A DNA stretch of 64,000 bases from G963676655 sp963676655. Its GTDB lineage: Bacteria; Verrucomicrobiota; Lentisphaeria; Victivallales; Victivallaceae. Below the pieces are notes generated by a model. The model had not been told where the DNA came from. It saw only the letters and a list, made by a program, of their open reading frames with translations, and ran no database searches. Location of the stretch: NCBI GenBank assembly GCA_963676655.2, contig CAXXKX010000004.1, forward strand, positions 1 through 64,000, read 5' to 3'. Numbering within the stretch: position 1 is the first letter of the stretch; every line of letters begins with the position of its first letter. Positions 1 through 10,262 of the stretch are shown piece by piece. The position numbers and the translations under genes were made by a program.

Positions 1-592
1 TCGGCCCCCACCAGTAGCAGAACGGCTGTCCGTCTTCCACTTCAGCCAGAAATGACTCAAAATTAGTTCGCACTTCCTGATCGAGCGGGGAGTTTTGCCT
101 GTTCCACGTCGCCGCACTCGCGCAGGTTTTCAGTCACCGCAAATGAATAATCGGCAAAGTCTCCGCCGCCGCTCCAATAATGGTTTTTATCTCCGCCATA
201 GGGCGCATTTACCGGGGAGCCGGGCCCCCATACTTTATAAGTAAAGCCGATTTTGTAACCGTTGTCACGGAGTATTTCCGGATAGGACGGATGCTTTCAT
301 CCCACACCGCTCCCAGCAGAATGGCGCCAAGTTTGGTCTGCCAGAAGTAACGTCCGGATAGAACTGAACTGCGGCATGGAGTACAGGACGGTCGCCGGAA
401 CCAGAGCGTTGGTAAAGATTACGCCTTCATCCGCGATACGGTCAATGTTCGGCGTTTCAATCAATGCTGAAAGAGATTGATCGCCATGAAATTTGGTATA
501 ACAGCTGCATACCTGCCCCAGTCGTCCGCGAAAGCGAATAATATGTTCGGCCGCTTTTCATTAAAATAAATTCTTTTATATATTTGGGTCAT
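1..592 (-). pseudogene. Frameshifted sulfatase fragment, 3' end beyond window
   Basis: Reading the minus strand from an ATG at 592 gives MTQIYKRIYFNEKRPNILFA followed by FADDWG, the metal-binding start of a Cys-type sulfatase. A stop then appears. The protein continues in other frames: ETPNIDRIADEGVIFTNA, then CTPCRSSVLSGRYFW with the C-x-P-x-R active-site motif (Cys is the formylglycine precursor), then SYPEILRDNGYKIGFTYKVW, then FESFLAEVEDGQPFCYWW. At least four frame changes are needed within 590 bp, so no intact product is encoded as written. It is divergent from the regulator remnant at 723 and was probably its target. Sequencing indels are an alternative to true decay. Family assignment is secure; pseudogene status is less so. 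Confidence 0.8.
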
Positions 593-703
593 AACATGAA
601 TATAATAGTTGTTTACAAGTTAATTTCAAGTTTTTTCCCGGCTTTTTTCAAATCAGGAGACTTGACAACTGGTAATTCATGTTATATAATCATAGACATG
701 AAT
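591..703. promoter_or_regulatory. Shared inverted element between divergent sulfatase and regulator
   Basis: The 11-mer ATTCATGTTAT occurs on the plus strand at 675-685, inside the promoter spacer of the regulator, and on the minus strand at 601-591, overlapping the start of the sulfatase. A further CATGAAT half-site lies at 697-703, making an inverted pair with 675-681 around the -10 box. The arrangement fits an operator used by the GntR-type regulator for itself and its divergent target. Binding is inferred; only the repeats are seen. Confidence 0.4.
662..690 (+). promoter_or_regulatory. Consensus sigma-70-type promoter of the GntR/SBP regulator
   Basis: TTGACA at 662-667 and TATAAT at 685-690 are separated by exactly 17 bases, matching both consensus hexamers fully. 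The first ATG of the regulator is at 723. An inverted repeat overlaps the -10 region, suggesting self-control. Confidence 0.75.
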
Positions 704-722
704 GATATGAAAGTTGTTTTTT

Positions 723-2074
723 ATGAAAAAATCCTCGTACATGAAAATCTATGATACCCTGAAAGAGCAAATCGGGCAGGGCGAACTGCCGGATGGGATG
801 CGTTTGCCCGACCGAGCCGATTCTTTCGCAGCAGTTCGGGGTGTCGATCAGCACTCTGCGCCGGGCTATGGTCAGGCTGGAGATGGAAAAATATGTCCGG
901 CGAGAACAGGGGCGCGGTACTTTTGTCAATAAAGTGAGCGGTTACGGTCTGTGACGCAAAAGTTGACGGACTGAATTTCGGCTGTTTTGTGGTGATGAAA
1001 GAACAGAATGTTTTGAATGATATCTATTTTGACGGAGGAAGGGTTAATCAAATTGCGTTGAACGAGGACTCCGATAAGCAAGGTTACAGGATCTTCTCTT
1101 TTGCAGAGTCTCTCTTTGATCCAAGTTCCGCTGCATCGCTTTCTCCGGATACGCTGGGGCTGTTTTCCCCCGTTGCCTGATGATATTGTCGAACTGGCGG
1201 AAGCATCGATTCCGGAAAACATTTTGAACGAATGCTATACTTTGACGGGAGCTAAGGTTGTTGCCGACTGTGGCCAATCCCAGTGTCTGCTACTGCTGGA
1301 AACCGGCGTTTGAAAAGGCTGGAATTGAGTTGCCGCGTAATGATTGGACCTATCGGGATATTTGTAAGTATCTGCCGTAAGTTAAAGACGGCAAACGAGC
1401 AGCCGGCCTTTGGTTTGATGCCGTTTCCCGGAGTGTTTTATGAGCCGCTGTTCTGGAGTCATGGCTGTGAATTCATTGATGAATATGGTGAGCCGAGGTT
1501 GCCAGAGGTTGATTTTTATGCCGCCGGCCGATATGCTTCGGGTGATTCATGAAGAAAAAATTGTGCGTAGATTTGACCTACAGTTCGGTGCCGCCGCATA
1601 AGTTTTTTACCCGCCCCGGAGTCTGCATGACTTTTTGCGGGCCTCTGGTGCTTTCAGCCTTGAGAAATAAAAAATGAATGGCATGTTCTGCCGGACGCCG
1701 GAAGTCAGCGGGGTTACAACGATCTGCCTGGGAATTCCTGATGCATCGCACGAGAAAACGTGAGATGGTAAAAGCTTTTAAAAAGCCTGGTAAGTTCTCA
1801 AGGCGTGCCTCGGATGACTGCTATGCAGGGCGAGGCGCCGGCGACTATTCCTGCCTTGAAAAAATGGAGCGCCGGTCTTGGAATCAGTGGCGCGGATGCA
1901 TTTGCTCAGTCATTGAGCAAGGGGCATCCGATCAGCCCGAGAACCGGTTTCAGTTTGTGGCAGCGTAAGTTTTACCAACTGCTTGATCGTTTTGTACGCA
2001 AGCAAATATCGCGTGAACAACTCAGAAGCGAGTTGATTGCCGTGCTCGAGGAAAAACCGGATTTACAGCGGTGA
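723..2074 (+). pseudogene. GntR-HTH regulator fused to solute-binding-protein-like domain, frameshifted
   Basis: The start MKKSSYMKIYDTLKEQIGQG opens a GntR winged helix. It breaks at a CCC run near 810 and continues in another frame as PILSQQFGVSISTLRRAMVR and GRGTFVNK. Downstream, pieces in several frames resemble a type 1 extracellular sugar-binding protein: FEKAGIELPRNDWTYRDICK, then FGLMPFPGVFYEPLFWSHGC, then FCGPLVLSALRNKK. An intact C-terminal tail (1805-2074) contains SGADAFAQSL and FSLWQRKFYQLLDRFV. No signal peptide is present, so the binding domain would act in the cytoplasm as a ligand sensor, as PBP-like domains do in GntR/LacI hybrids. At least five frame changes interrupt it. 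It probably controlled the divergent sulfatase and the glycan gene that follows. Confidence 0.7.
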
Positions 2075-2183
2075 AGTAACACGCTTTTATTTGATAAATT
2101 CATTGCTATGAATTTTTTTGAAAGGTGAATTGATTCACCCGTAATATAAAAGTTATACAACAAATAAGATAAGGATTCATATT

Positions 2184-4561
2184 TTGCTGATGAAATTAAA
2201 ATTGTTATTACTGATTGGGATTACCGAAAGTTTCGTCATGGTTCCATTATTAAGCGGCGGAGAGATGAAACCGCGACATGTTGATCTTGTTAACAATGGT
2301 AAGTCAAATATGTATATTTGCATTCCTGAAAAAACTTCGGAAGATGAAAAAAATTGCGGTGAGTGAGCTTACTGACTATATACAAAAAATGACCGGAGTT
2401 CGGATACCGGTGGGGCAAAAATGCCCTGAAGGAATGCTGCCGGTTTGGCTTGGTAAATCAGGTCCGGATTTGGCTGGGGCCAAACTTCCTGCTGACGCGG
2501 GACCGGATGCTTTTATAATGTCAATAAGTAATGATGGGATAATCCTCCGGGGAAAAGGAGCGGAAGGAACTTTGAATGCGGTTTATGAATTTTTGAATGC
2601 CTGTGGAGTCAGGTGGTTTATGCCGGGAAAAATCGGGGAAGTTATTCCCGTTAAAGCGGCCTTAAGCTTAAAAGTGAATTCCGTGCTGATAGTTCCGGAT
2701 TTCAGGTATCGCGGACCTTGGTCACGTGTCGCAATTCCTTAAAATGGCATCGACGTAATCAACTATCCAGTCGGGCATGGCGCAGTGGAGCCCACGGTTT
2801 TCCAGGAAGCAAGTCAAGGAAAGAACAGGCCGCCCTGTATGCACAACATCCGGAATGGTTTGCGCTGGTTGACGGCAGAAGAGAATAAAAAAGCAGATGT
2901 GCGTGAGTAATCCAGAACTACTTGCGGACGTCATAAAACAGACAAAATCATACTGGAAAAAACATCCAGATCTGGATTTTATCGGAATCGGTCCGAACGA
3001 TGGGTATGGTTATTGTGAGTGTGCGAAATGTCGAGCTCTCGATTCAGGCAGAATCGATCCCTGGAACGGTCAACGTTGTTATACGGACCGCTATATATAT
3101 TTCATAAATAAAGTGATTGAAGAAGTTAGTAAAGAGTATCCGGGCAAAAGGTATTATTTTTATATTTATCAATCTCATTTTTTACCGCCGACGATCATTC
3201 CTAATCCGGCTATCTGCGGAACCATTGCACCGATAAATCTGGATCGTATTCACGGCATTGATAATCCTCACAGTCTGGACCGGTATGCATATAAGGAGAT
3301 AATGGAACAATGGTGTCGGCATTTGCCGATGATGGTTGAGCGGGGATATTATTTCAATCTGGCGGATTTACCTCTCCCTTACTCCAAAATTCATGCGTTG
3401 AGAAGTTTGATCCCTTTGACGCGTAAACTTGGATTTATCGGGCATACTCCGGAAACAAAAGTTTCCTGGGCATCAAATGGACCTACGGTGTATGTCGCGG
3501 CAAAATTGTTCTGGAACGCCGACCTTGACCCATATGCTGTATTGAAAGATTATGCGATGCGGTTTTTCGGTCCGGCCGGGGAGAGTATGTACGCGTACTT
3601 GAAGAAAGTCGATGAGCTTTGGCGGGACGCCCCTACCATGTCCGGCGGCAGTTACTCGGTATGCCGGGTTTTTAAAACTTCAGATGTTGCTGTTTTGTCC
3701 AAACTGCTCGCGACCGCCGAACAGAAAACGGAGAATTGTAAAAATGAAGTCTATCATAAACGAGTTGCGATGTTTGCTGTGAACTTTGAAATCCTGACTT
3801 CATTTTTAAAGATGTGGCAGGCCCGGAATAACTGTGATTTTGAGATTGCCAAAGCCGCTTATGACAAAGCAGAAAGTATTATAAGCAGGAATTCCAAGGT
3901 TTTTCTGGCTCCATGCGACAAGCGGGAGTTGCCGGCTAATGAGCGCAGGGGACGCGCCTGCAAGATGGCAATGGGAGTGTTGATCAACCCGACTGGACCG
4001 GACCGTTATTTAAGGCGTTTTTTTGAAAAAATCATTCAATCAGGCTATGATCGGACCGTCTCGCAGGGGCAAAAAATCGTGCAACTGCCGGATGAATGGG
4101 ATTTTTTGATCGACCCGACCGATGCCGGTGAATTCGGCAAATGGTATCGCGACGGTAAATTTTTCGGTAACTGGCAGCGGATGAAAACTTATTCGGAGAC
4201 CTGGAGTGATCAGGGCTTGCACTTTTACAAAGGACTGGCCTGGTATCGTACGGAGTTTTCGATCCCTCAAGTTTGGAAAAATAAAAAGATTATGCTTTGG
4301 TTCGGTGGCGTTGATGAAAAGGCCAAAGTCTGGGTCAACGGAAAATATGTCGGCAGTACCGAGGAGCCGGGGGAAGGCATTCCCGGAGTTCCGGGCGCGT
4401 TCTGTCCGGTCGATTTTGATATAACGTCCGTAGTGAGATTTGGAAAGCCGAATTTCATTGCAGTCAGGGTTGAGAATTTTAAAAGCAATGAAATCGGCAC
4501 AGGCGGAATTACCGCTCCGGTTATGTTGTGGAGTCCGCGTAAGAAAGATAAGGGAAAATGA
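2184..4561 (+). pseudogene. DUF4838 glycan-active enzyme with apparent frameshifts near its N-terminus
   Basis: A TTG start with AAGGA eight bases upstream gives a signal-peptide-like N-terminus (MLMKLKLLLLIGITESFVM). The frame changes near 2346 in a seven-A run, near 2740 by a TTAAAA, and near 2888 in a six-A run. Joined, the pieces give about 790 residues: an N-terminal carbohydrate-binding-like part (SELTDYIQKMTGV), a DUF4838 core with QHPEWFALVDGRR and NDGYGYCECAKCRALD, and a C-terminal GH2-type sugar-binding domain (KVWVNGKYVGSTEEPGEG). The part from 2897 on is open. The core aligns by eye with the intact paralogue at 7836. All three breaks lie at A-runs, so base-calling error is quite possible and the gene may be functional. 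DUF4838 proteins are presumed glycoside hydrolases; the substrate is unknown. Confidence 0.75.
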
Positions 4562-5763
4562 GCAGTTCAAATGTTATCAAAAACCTTGTTCCAGTAACGG
4601 AACTTGGATCAGGTTTTTATTCGTTGCCTGCAGGTAACGGACTAAACACGATGCACGCATATCATAAATTCTGTCCGTGGCATCCTGAAAAACCGGAACT
4701 TCTGTTTCTCAGTTATCATAACTCTGCGCAGCCAGGTAATATTTGTTCTCTGAATATTGAAACCGGTGACTGCATTACGCTTGGTAATACTTCCGCATAC
4801 GACTGGCATAATTCAGCATTCCAGATGTGGCAGCCTGACGGCAAGGCGATATTTTTGCATTCAGTTGATTCAGATCATAAAGACATGAGAATTTATCAGG
4901 TTTCTGATCTGCAAGGCGGATCGGAAAAAATAGAAATACCTTTTCTTGTTGAGAGCACCAACCGGGCCGGGTGGTTGATCGGGAATCGGGATGGATGCGG
5001 GGGCAGGTACAACCGGCAGCAAACCGGGGTCATGGGCATGGAAATAGCGACCGGGAAAGTGAGTATTCTTTGTTCGGCGTCGAGGGCATTGGACTGTAAT
5101 CCGGATAAAGACGACATTGCTGATCTCAATTTGTTTTGCAAACAGGTTATGGTGCATCCCAAACTGCCGCTGGTCTTGTTCAGTTTAACGAATGGTTTGA
5201 CTGAAGGCATAGACAAAAGGAGAGCTTATCTTTATATCTTGAATTTTGTTACGGATGAATTGAGTTTTGTCGGCGAATTTGGTCATCATCCGGCATGGCA
5301 TCCGGATGAGCCATGGATCACCTGTTTTGCTGACGACAGCGAAGGCCGCCGGAGAGTCGCCATGTATAAGTTCAACCCGGCGGATAAATCATGTGAAATT
5401 AAGTACTTGAAGCATTTTTCCACTTCAGGGCACCCGACTGCGGCGCCGGGAGGCGGATATGTCTTGTTTGACGATTACGATTATAAACCCGGTTATGTAA
5501 CACTATTCCTGTATGACATGTTTGAAGAAAGATCAATCAAATTAGCCGAATGCGAGCGTATGAAGAAATATCCGGAGGCAGCCGCAGACGCAAATAAAAC
5601 TTTTGCCGAGCTTAACTATGGAAATCGACCGATGTTTTATTCGCAAGCTCATCCGGCATGGAACAGAACCGGGGATTGTATTGCATTCAACGCCGATTTT
5701 TCCGGAAAAGTACAGTGCTATATAATTAATTTAAATGAACTTGGAAAGATTCTGGAAAAATGA
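4558..5763 (+). CDS. Beta-propeller protein, oligogalacturonate-lyase/TolB-like
   Basis: The 401-residue product starts inside the stop of the preceding gene (ATGA overlap), so the two are translationally coupled. Repeated blade-like stretches such as HKFCPWHPEKPELLFLSYHN, HNSAFQMWQPDGKAIFLHS and HPAWNRTGDCIAFNADFSGK look like WD40/TolB-type propeller blades. The late Q-x-H-P-x-W stretch resembles metal-binding blades in the Pectate_lyase22 (oligogalacturonide lyase) family. No signal peptide is seen, so it should be cytoplasmic and could act on imported oligosaccharides released by the upstream enzyme. Lyase activity is an inference; a non-catalytic propeller is possible. Confidence 0.6.
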   Translation: MSSSNVIKNLVPVTELGSGFYSLPAGNGLNTMHAYHKFCPWHPEKPELLFLSYHNSAQPGNICSLNIETGDCITLGNTSAYDWHNSAFQMWQPDGKAIFLHSVDSDHKDMRIYQVSDLQGGSEKIEIPFLVESTNRAGWLIGNRDGCGGRYNRQQTGVMGMEIATGKVSILCSASRALDCNPDKDDIADLNLFCKQVMVHPKLPLVLFSLTNGLTEGIDKRRAYLYILNFVTDELSFVGEFGHHPAWHPDEPWITCFADDSEGRRRVAMYKFNPADKSCEIKYLKHFSTSGHPTAAPGGGYVLFDDYDYKPGYVTLFLYDMFEERSIKLAECERMKKYPEAAADANKTFAELNYGNRPMFYSQAHPAWNRTGDCIAFNADFSGKVQCYIINLNELGKILEK

Positions 5764-5860
5764 TAGTTCCCCAAAATTTTTGAATACTATCGGGTTTGGA
5801 CAAAAAAATAATCTTTATAAAAATATTTAAAGCAAACATAAACAACAGAGAAAGAGGTAT

Positions 5861-7075
5861 ATGATGGAAAAAACAATTGGTGTAGCAATAATCGGCGCGG
5901 GAATGCGCTCCCGCAGCTTAATGAGCGGATTGTTGCGTGATGGTCGAAAAATCAGAGTCGAAGCTATATATGATCCTGATGTGAAGCTGGCGGGGGAAAC
6001 CGCACTGTTTCTGAATTCCGCGGATGCGAAGATCTGTAAATCATTTGAGGGAGTATTGGAAAATCCGGACGTTGACTGGTTGATGATCTTTTCTCCAAAC
6101 GCGATGCATAAAGAACAAATTATAGCCGGATTCGATGCGGGCAAAAATGTGTTTTCAGAAAAACCGCTGGCTACCACTATTTCAGATTGTCATGCAATAC
6201 AGGAAGCCCAGCAGCGGACCGGTCAGTTATTTGCGACTGGATATGTTCTTCGCTATTCTCCTCTTTACGTCAAGGCGAAAGAAATTATCGACAGCGGAGT
6301 TATCGGAAAGATTGTCGCAATCAACGCCAGTGAAAATATCCCGCCAAGGCATGGAGCCTACATTATGTGTAACTGGCGCTGCCATACGTCGTTGGCCGGG
6401 CCGCATATTCTGGAAAAGTGCTGTCATGATCTTGACGTCATTAACTGGTTTACCGGTTCCGTGCCGACGCGTGTTTTTGCGTTCGGTGATCTTGATATAT
6501 TTACTCCGGAAAACGCTTATCTGTTCGACAAACATAAATTATCGCCGGATGCTGATGCATTTGCCGCGTTAAAAGATCCGCATCAAACCTTTACCCTGGA
6601 ATCGGATAGCAGGCAAACGCTGAGTGCATTCGCTCCCTGGCATGACCCTCATGGCAAGGACAATCCGTTTGTTTCAGATAAAGACTTGATGGATAACCTT
6701 GTTGCAATTTTACAATATCGGTCTGGAATCAAGGTTCAATTTCAGGCAACAATGTCAAATGCAATTCCTGAACGCCGAATGTATATAACCGGAACGGAAG
6801 GAACAATTATTGTTGAATTTTATCAGCAGATATTGCAGTATTGTAAAGTTGGCAGCGAAGAAATTCACACGTTGCCTTTCCAGCTCCATGGTCATGGAGG
6901 CGGTGATAAAAGTATTACCGGAGGAATTTATGATGCCATGCAGAATGGCACGCCGTTGCGTTGCAGTGTGGTTGAAGGCCTGGAAAGCGCCGTAACCGCA
7001 TTAGCCATTGATACATCGGCAAAGTCGGGTGAACTTTATGATCTGGAAGAAGATTGGAAAAAATTAAATCGTTAA
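5861..7075 (+). CDS. Gfo/Idh/MocA-family oxidoreductase
   Basis: The 404-residue product has an N-terminal Rossmann fold with GVAIIGAGMRS near residues 7-17 and the family signature EKPLA near residue 100. A substrate-domain stretch with ILEKCCHDLDVINW near 185-198 supplies the expected Lys/Asp/His-type catalytic positions. Such enzymes oxidise or epimerise sugars or inositols with NAD(P). The ATG at 5861 follows AGAGG; a second ATG at 5864 is also usable. It sits about 100 bp after the propeller gene and shortly before the prepilin gene, so it may share their transcript. The exact sugar cannot be named. Confidence 0.85.
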   Translation: MMEKTIGVAIIGAGMRSRSLMSGLLRDGRKIRVEAIYDPDVKLAGETALFLNSADAKICKSFEGVLENPDVDWLMIFSPNAMHKEQIIAGFDAGKNVFSEKPLATTISDCHAIQEAQQRTGQLFATGYVLRYSPLYVKAKEIIDSGVIGKIVAINASENIPPRHGAYIMCNWRCHTSLAGPHILEKCCHDLDVINWFTGSVPTRVFAFGDLDIFTPENAYLFDKHKLSPDADAFAALKDPHQTFTLESDSRQTLSAFAPWHDPHGKDNPFVSDKDLMDNLVAILQYRSGIKVQFQATMSNAIPERRMYITGTEGTIIVEFYQQILQYCKVGSEEIHTLPFQLHGHGGGDKSITGGIYDAMQNGTPLRCSVVEGLESAVTALAIDTSAKSGELYDLEEDWKKLNR

Positions 7076-7095
7076 ATAGAAAAGGAGAACGAAAG

Positions 7096-7839
7096 ATGAA
7101 GCAAAGAATCTTTACGCTGATTGAATTGTTGGTTGTGATTGCGATTATCGCTATTCTTGCCAGCATGTTGTTGCCGGCGCTGAATAAGGCCAGAAACATT
7201 GCAAAACGGGGCGCATGTATCAATAACCTCAAACAAATTTACAATGCTTTTTTTCTTTATGCTAATGATAATGTTGATTATTTTCCCCAGTCAAGATACG
7301 GCATTGCCAATGTAGTCAGTAAAGGCATCAGCCAGGTTTTAAAAGATAATTATAATGTTACCAAAAAATTGGTGACTTGTCCGGCCGCGATACAGACCGG
7401 TTGGAGTTTTGTCGACCCTTCAATATGGCCCAAGAAATCGTGGACCAATTCGGGAGACGCGACTATGTGTTACTATTACCTGGGGGGGGACGGGGGCCGC
7501 ACCGGAACCGGTAATATCAATGGCTGGCCTATCGGTTATTACCCGCTTCGTGACCTGGGAGTAATGCCTCAGGCCAAGACGACTTCAAATAATAGCCATA
7601 CATCAATAAATCCTCTATTATTTGATATCGGTTATGACGCAAGCGAAGTGCCGAATAGCGCACACGGCAGCACCTGGAAACCTCTGGTCAGCAATCATGC
7701 CAATCCTGATGGAACTGCTAATGGAATCAATATCTTGTTTTATGACGGACATAACGAATGGCAAAAACTTGACCATGGTTTAGGACAGCAGTTTGGAAAA
7801 GATATGTATACATGGTTCTATTGGAGTAAAGAGCTATGA
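7096..7839 (+). CDS. Prepilin-like protein, type II pseudopilin leader, DGH motif
   Basis: The start is the ATG at 7096, preceded by AAGGAG at 7082-7087. The 247-residue product has a five-residue leader (MKQRI) before FTLIELLVVIAIIAIL, the hydrophobic N-terminal helix of type IV pilins and pseudopilins, with Glu at +5. The usual Gly at -1 is replaced by Ile. The rest is a soluble domain with CPAA near residue 94 and a late NGINILFYDGH motif, as in the DUF1559-like prepilin families of Planctomycetes and Lentisphaerota. Its stop overlaps the start of the DUF4838 gene (ATGA), so the pilin and a secreted glycan enzyme are coupled. It could help display or export that enzyme; this is inferred. 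Confidence 0.85.
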   Translation: MKQRIFTLIELLVVIAIIAILASMLLPALNKARNIAKRGACINNLKQIYNAFFLYANDNVDYFPQSRYGIANVVSKGISQVLKDNYNVTKKLVTCPAAIQTGWSFVDPSIWPKKSWTNSGDATMCYYYLGGDGGRTGTGNINGWPIGYYPLRDLGVMPQAKTTSNNSHTSINPLLFDIGYDASEVPNSAHGSTWKPLVSNHANPDGTANGINILFYDGHNEWQKLDHGLGQQFGKDMYTWFYWSKEL

Positions 7840-10262
7840 TCTCTGTAAAGGGCTTATTGCTTGGACTGGGAGTCTTTCTTGCCGGATTTCATACTAACGG
7901 TGCGAAAATAATAGTTACCGGCAAATCCGGAGAGAGTCAGGTCGGGGTCAAAGAAACGCAAAAGATTTTTTCTGAATACCTGAAACGCATTAGTCCCAAG
8001 TCAAATGCGGAGTTTGTTCTTGGACTGGCCGGGGATTTCCCGGAATTCAAAAATAAATTTAAATTGAATGACCTGGACCATCAGGATGATTATTTGTTTT
8101 TCTATAAAGATAATATTCAATACCTGGTGGGAGCTACGCCGGTCGGTCTGCGGCATGCGGTTTATGATTATTTGGCCCGCCTGGGATATCGTCAATATTT
8201 TCCCGGAAAAATCTGGGAGTATATTCCGGAAAAAAATGATGTTCAGTTGAGGTTGAATAAGTTTGTTTCTCCGGATTTCTGCTCCCGGTCACTAGGGGTA
8301 ATGTATGGACTTTACAAAAATATGTCGGCTTGTAAGCCGTGGTATCACTGGTATGACGCGAACCGGGTGACCAGTTCTATCAACCGACCCGGTGGACACA
8401 CTGGAGAGAGTATTTATCGCAAGTATCGCAAGGTGTTTGCAAAACATCCCGAATGGCTCGGGCTGGTAAAAGGCAAGCGTGTTTCGCATAAATTTTGTTT
8501 GAGCAACCCGGAATTAAGACGTTTTATCGTCAAAATACAACTGGAAAAGCTGTTAAAGCGTGCTGAAACACAATCTTTTCCCGGGGTTTCAATGGAACCT
8601 TCAGACGGCTATCAAGACTGGTGTGAATGTGAATCCTGCCGGAAGTTAGGCGATCCCAGCACTCGCTTGATGATTTTAGCCAATGAACTGGCAAGAGCCG
8701 TACGGCAAAAATCAGACAATGGTTATGTTTGGATACTGGCTTACAACAGACATGCTTCGGCTCCGCGAATCAATGCTGAAAAAAATGTCATAGTAACTCT
8801 TTGCAACGGACATTTGCGTGGTGGCGTGGCCTTTTCTGATTTAATTGAAACCTGGCCTCAAAAAGTTGATACTTCTCTTGGCGTATACAATTATTGGGGT
8901 GTACATCCATATATATGGGGGAGACCAAACTCGATATTTAACCGTCCCAAAGAAATAGACCAGCAATTCGCCGCGTTTAACGCTGGAAAAATTAAACGTT
9001 TTCATTCAATTGTTTCACGAGACTTCGGCGTATATGGGCTGGGTATGTATTATGTCTCCCAGTTGCTGTGGAGTAGGGATGGTGCCTTGAACCCGGAAAA
9101 AATTAAAAGCGAATTTTGTCGTAATATGTTTGGTTCAGCATCAGAAGAAATGCGTAAATATTTTGATTTGATCTTTTCAGATAATAAAGATGGCTTGGAA
9201 TTCAGTTCGGCAATGTTAGGTCGGATGTATCGAATCCTTCAAGATGCTCAAAGATTGGCAAAACGACCGGAAGTTAAAGCGCGTGTTAATGCTTATATTT
9301 ATTTTACGAGTTATCTTGAAATTTTGAAAAAGAAAAAAATTGCCGTGGATGATGCCGCCGCGTTCGAGCTGTTTTCCATCGCAGTTCGTTTATCCGATGC
9401 CTGTTTGGTTGATGATAAGGCTACTTTACGAGACCTCTGCCGCTATCGCAAATTAAATAAAAAACAGCGTGTCGCAATGGCTGTTGACTGGAACAGAAAA
9501 GCAAATAAATTACCGAAGTTTGATTTAAACGATAATATTGCGCCCCGAAAAATACTTGACAGAGGAATCCGGGAGAACAGTTTAATTTCTTTGTCGAGAA
9601 AAATTTTTAAATCTTCGATGACCCGTATGCACTTGTCGCGGAAAGTTGCATTTACTCCGCGATTGGGGATTTTTAGGAACAAACAGAAATTTTTGATCTA
9701 TCCTGATGCGAAAGGTCGATTCCAGGACGTGAAAGTAAAATCAGGAATAATTTATCCTGAAAATGGTCCCGGCAAATGGAGTATATCTGATTTTGACACT
9801 GGCGCGACTATAACTTCCGGCGTTTTGCCTGCTGACGGGAAATTTCACGAACTTCAGTTTGATAAAAAAATATTGAATAAGAAAAAATATTACCTGTATC
9901 TCAACGATTATGGAATGGGATCTCAAATCCAGATTAATTCCGCAAACTTGGCCTGGTTAACCAATGAATCCGGCTCATTTTCAGCCATGAAGAGCGGAGG
10001 CGCTTTTATTGCGTATATTCCTTCAGGGATAACGCAAATAATGTTGTACGGGAGCTGCAATGCCGTTTTCTTTCCGTTGACAGAAACCGGAAAGAAAATC
10101 AGAATCAAAGTTAATGAAGATTACGCGTTAATTCCTGTACATAAATATTCAGGACAGCCGTGGGGCATATCATGTACGGGAAACTTTGAGTTGAAATTCC
10201 TGAACATTCCCCAGGTTTTATCTTTAGACGAGGGTGTGTTTTTCAAACCTGAAACAGATTAA
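7836..10262 (+). CDS. DUF4838-domain secreted glycan-active enzyme
   Basis: An 808-residue protein with a signal peptide (MISVKGLLLGLGVFLAGFHT). Residues about 20-155 look like the alpha/beta carbohydrate-binding domain found before GH20/GH67/GH84-type barrels (VGATPVGLRHAVYDYLARLG). The DUF4838 core follows, with KHPEWLGLVKGKR, FCLSNPELRRFI and MEPSDGYQDWCECESCRKLG. A C-terminal beta-rich region occupies roughly residues 600-800. DUF4838 proteins are treated as putative glycoside hydrolases related to alpha-glucuronidase-like folds; the catalytic acids cannot be assigned here. It is coupled to the prepilin gene by a 4-bp overlap, and its stop overlaps the convergent gcvT stop (TTAA). Confidence 0.8.
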   Translation: MISVKGLLLGLGVFLAGFHTNGAKIIVTGKSGESQVGVKETQKIFSEYLKRISPKSNAEFVLGLAGDFPEFKNKFKLNDLDHQDDYLFFYKDNIQYLVGATPVGLRHAVYDYLARLGYRQYFPGKIWEYIPEKNDVQLRLNKFVSPDFCSRSLGVMYGLYKNMSACKPWYHWYDANRVTSSINRPGGHTGESIYRKYRKVFAKHPEWLGLVKGKRVSHKFCLSNPELRRFIVKIQLEKLLKRAETQSFPGVSMEPSDGYQDWCECESCRKLGDPSTRLMILANELARAVRQKSDNGYVWILAYNRHASAPRINAEKNVIVTLCNGHLRGGVAFSDLIETWPQKVDTSLGVYNYWGVHPYIWGRPNSIFNRPKEIDQQFAAFNAGKIKRFHSIVSRDFGVYGLGMYYVSQLLWSRDGALNPEKIKSEFCRNMFGSASEEMRKYFDLIFSDNKDGLEFSSAMLGRMYRILQDAQRLAKRPEVKARVNAYIYFTSYLEILKKKKIAVDDAAAFELFSIAVRLSDACLVDDKATLRDLCRYRKLNKKQRVAMAVDWNRKANKLPKFDLNDNIAPRKILDRGIRENSLISLSRKIFKSSMTRMHLSRKVAFTPRLGIFRNKQKFLIYPDAKGRFQDVKVKSGIIYPENGPGKWSISDFDTGATITSGVLPADGKFHELQFDKKILNKKKYYLYLNDYGMGSQIQINSANLAWLTNESGSFSAMKSGGAFIAYIPSGITQIMLYGSCNAVFFPLTETGKKIRIKVNEDYALIPVHKYSGQPWGISCTGNFELKFLNIPQVLSLDEGVFFKPETD

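Noticed and set aside
4040..4570. 176-residue minus-strand open frame
   Set aside because: It lies opposite the conserved sugar-binding domain of the DUF4838 gene, has no start signal and no recognisable domain.
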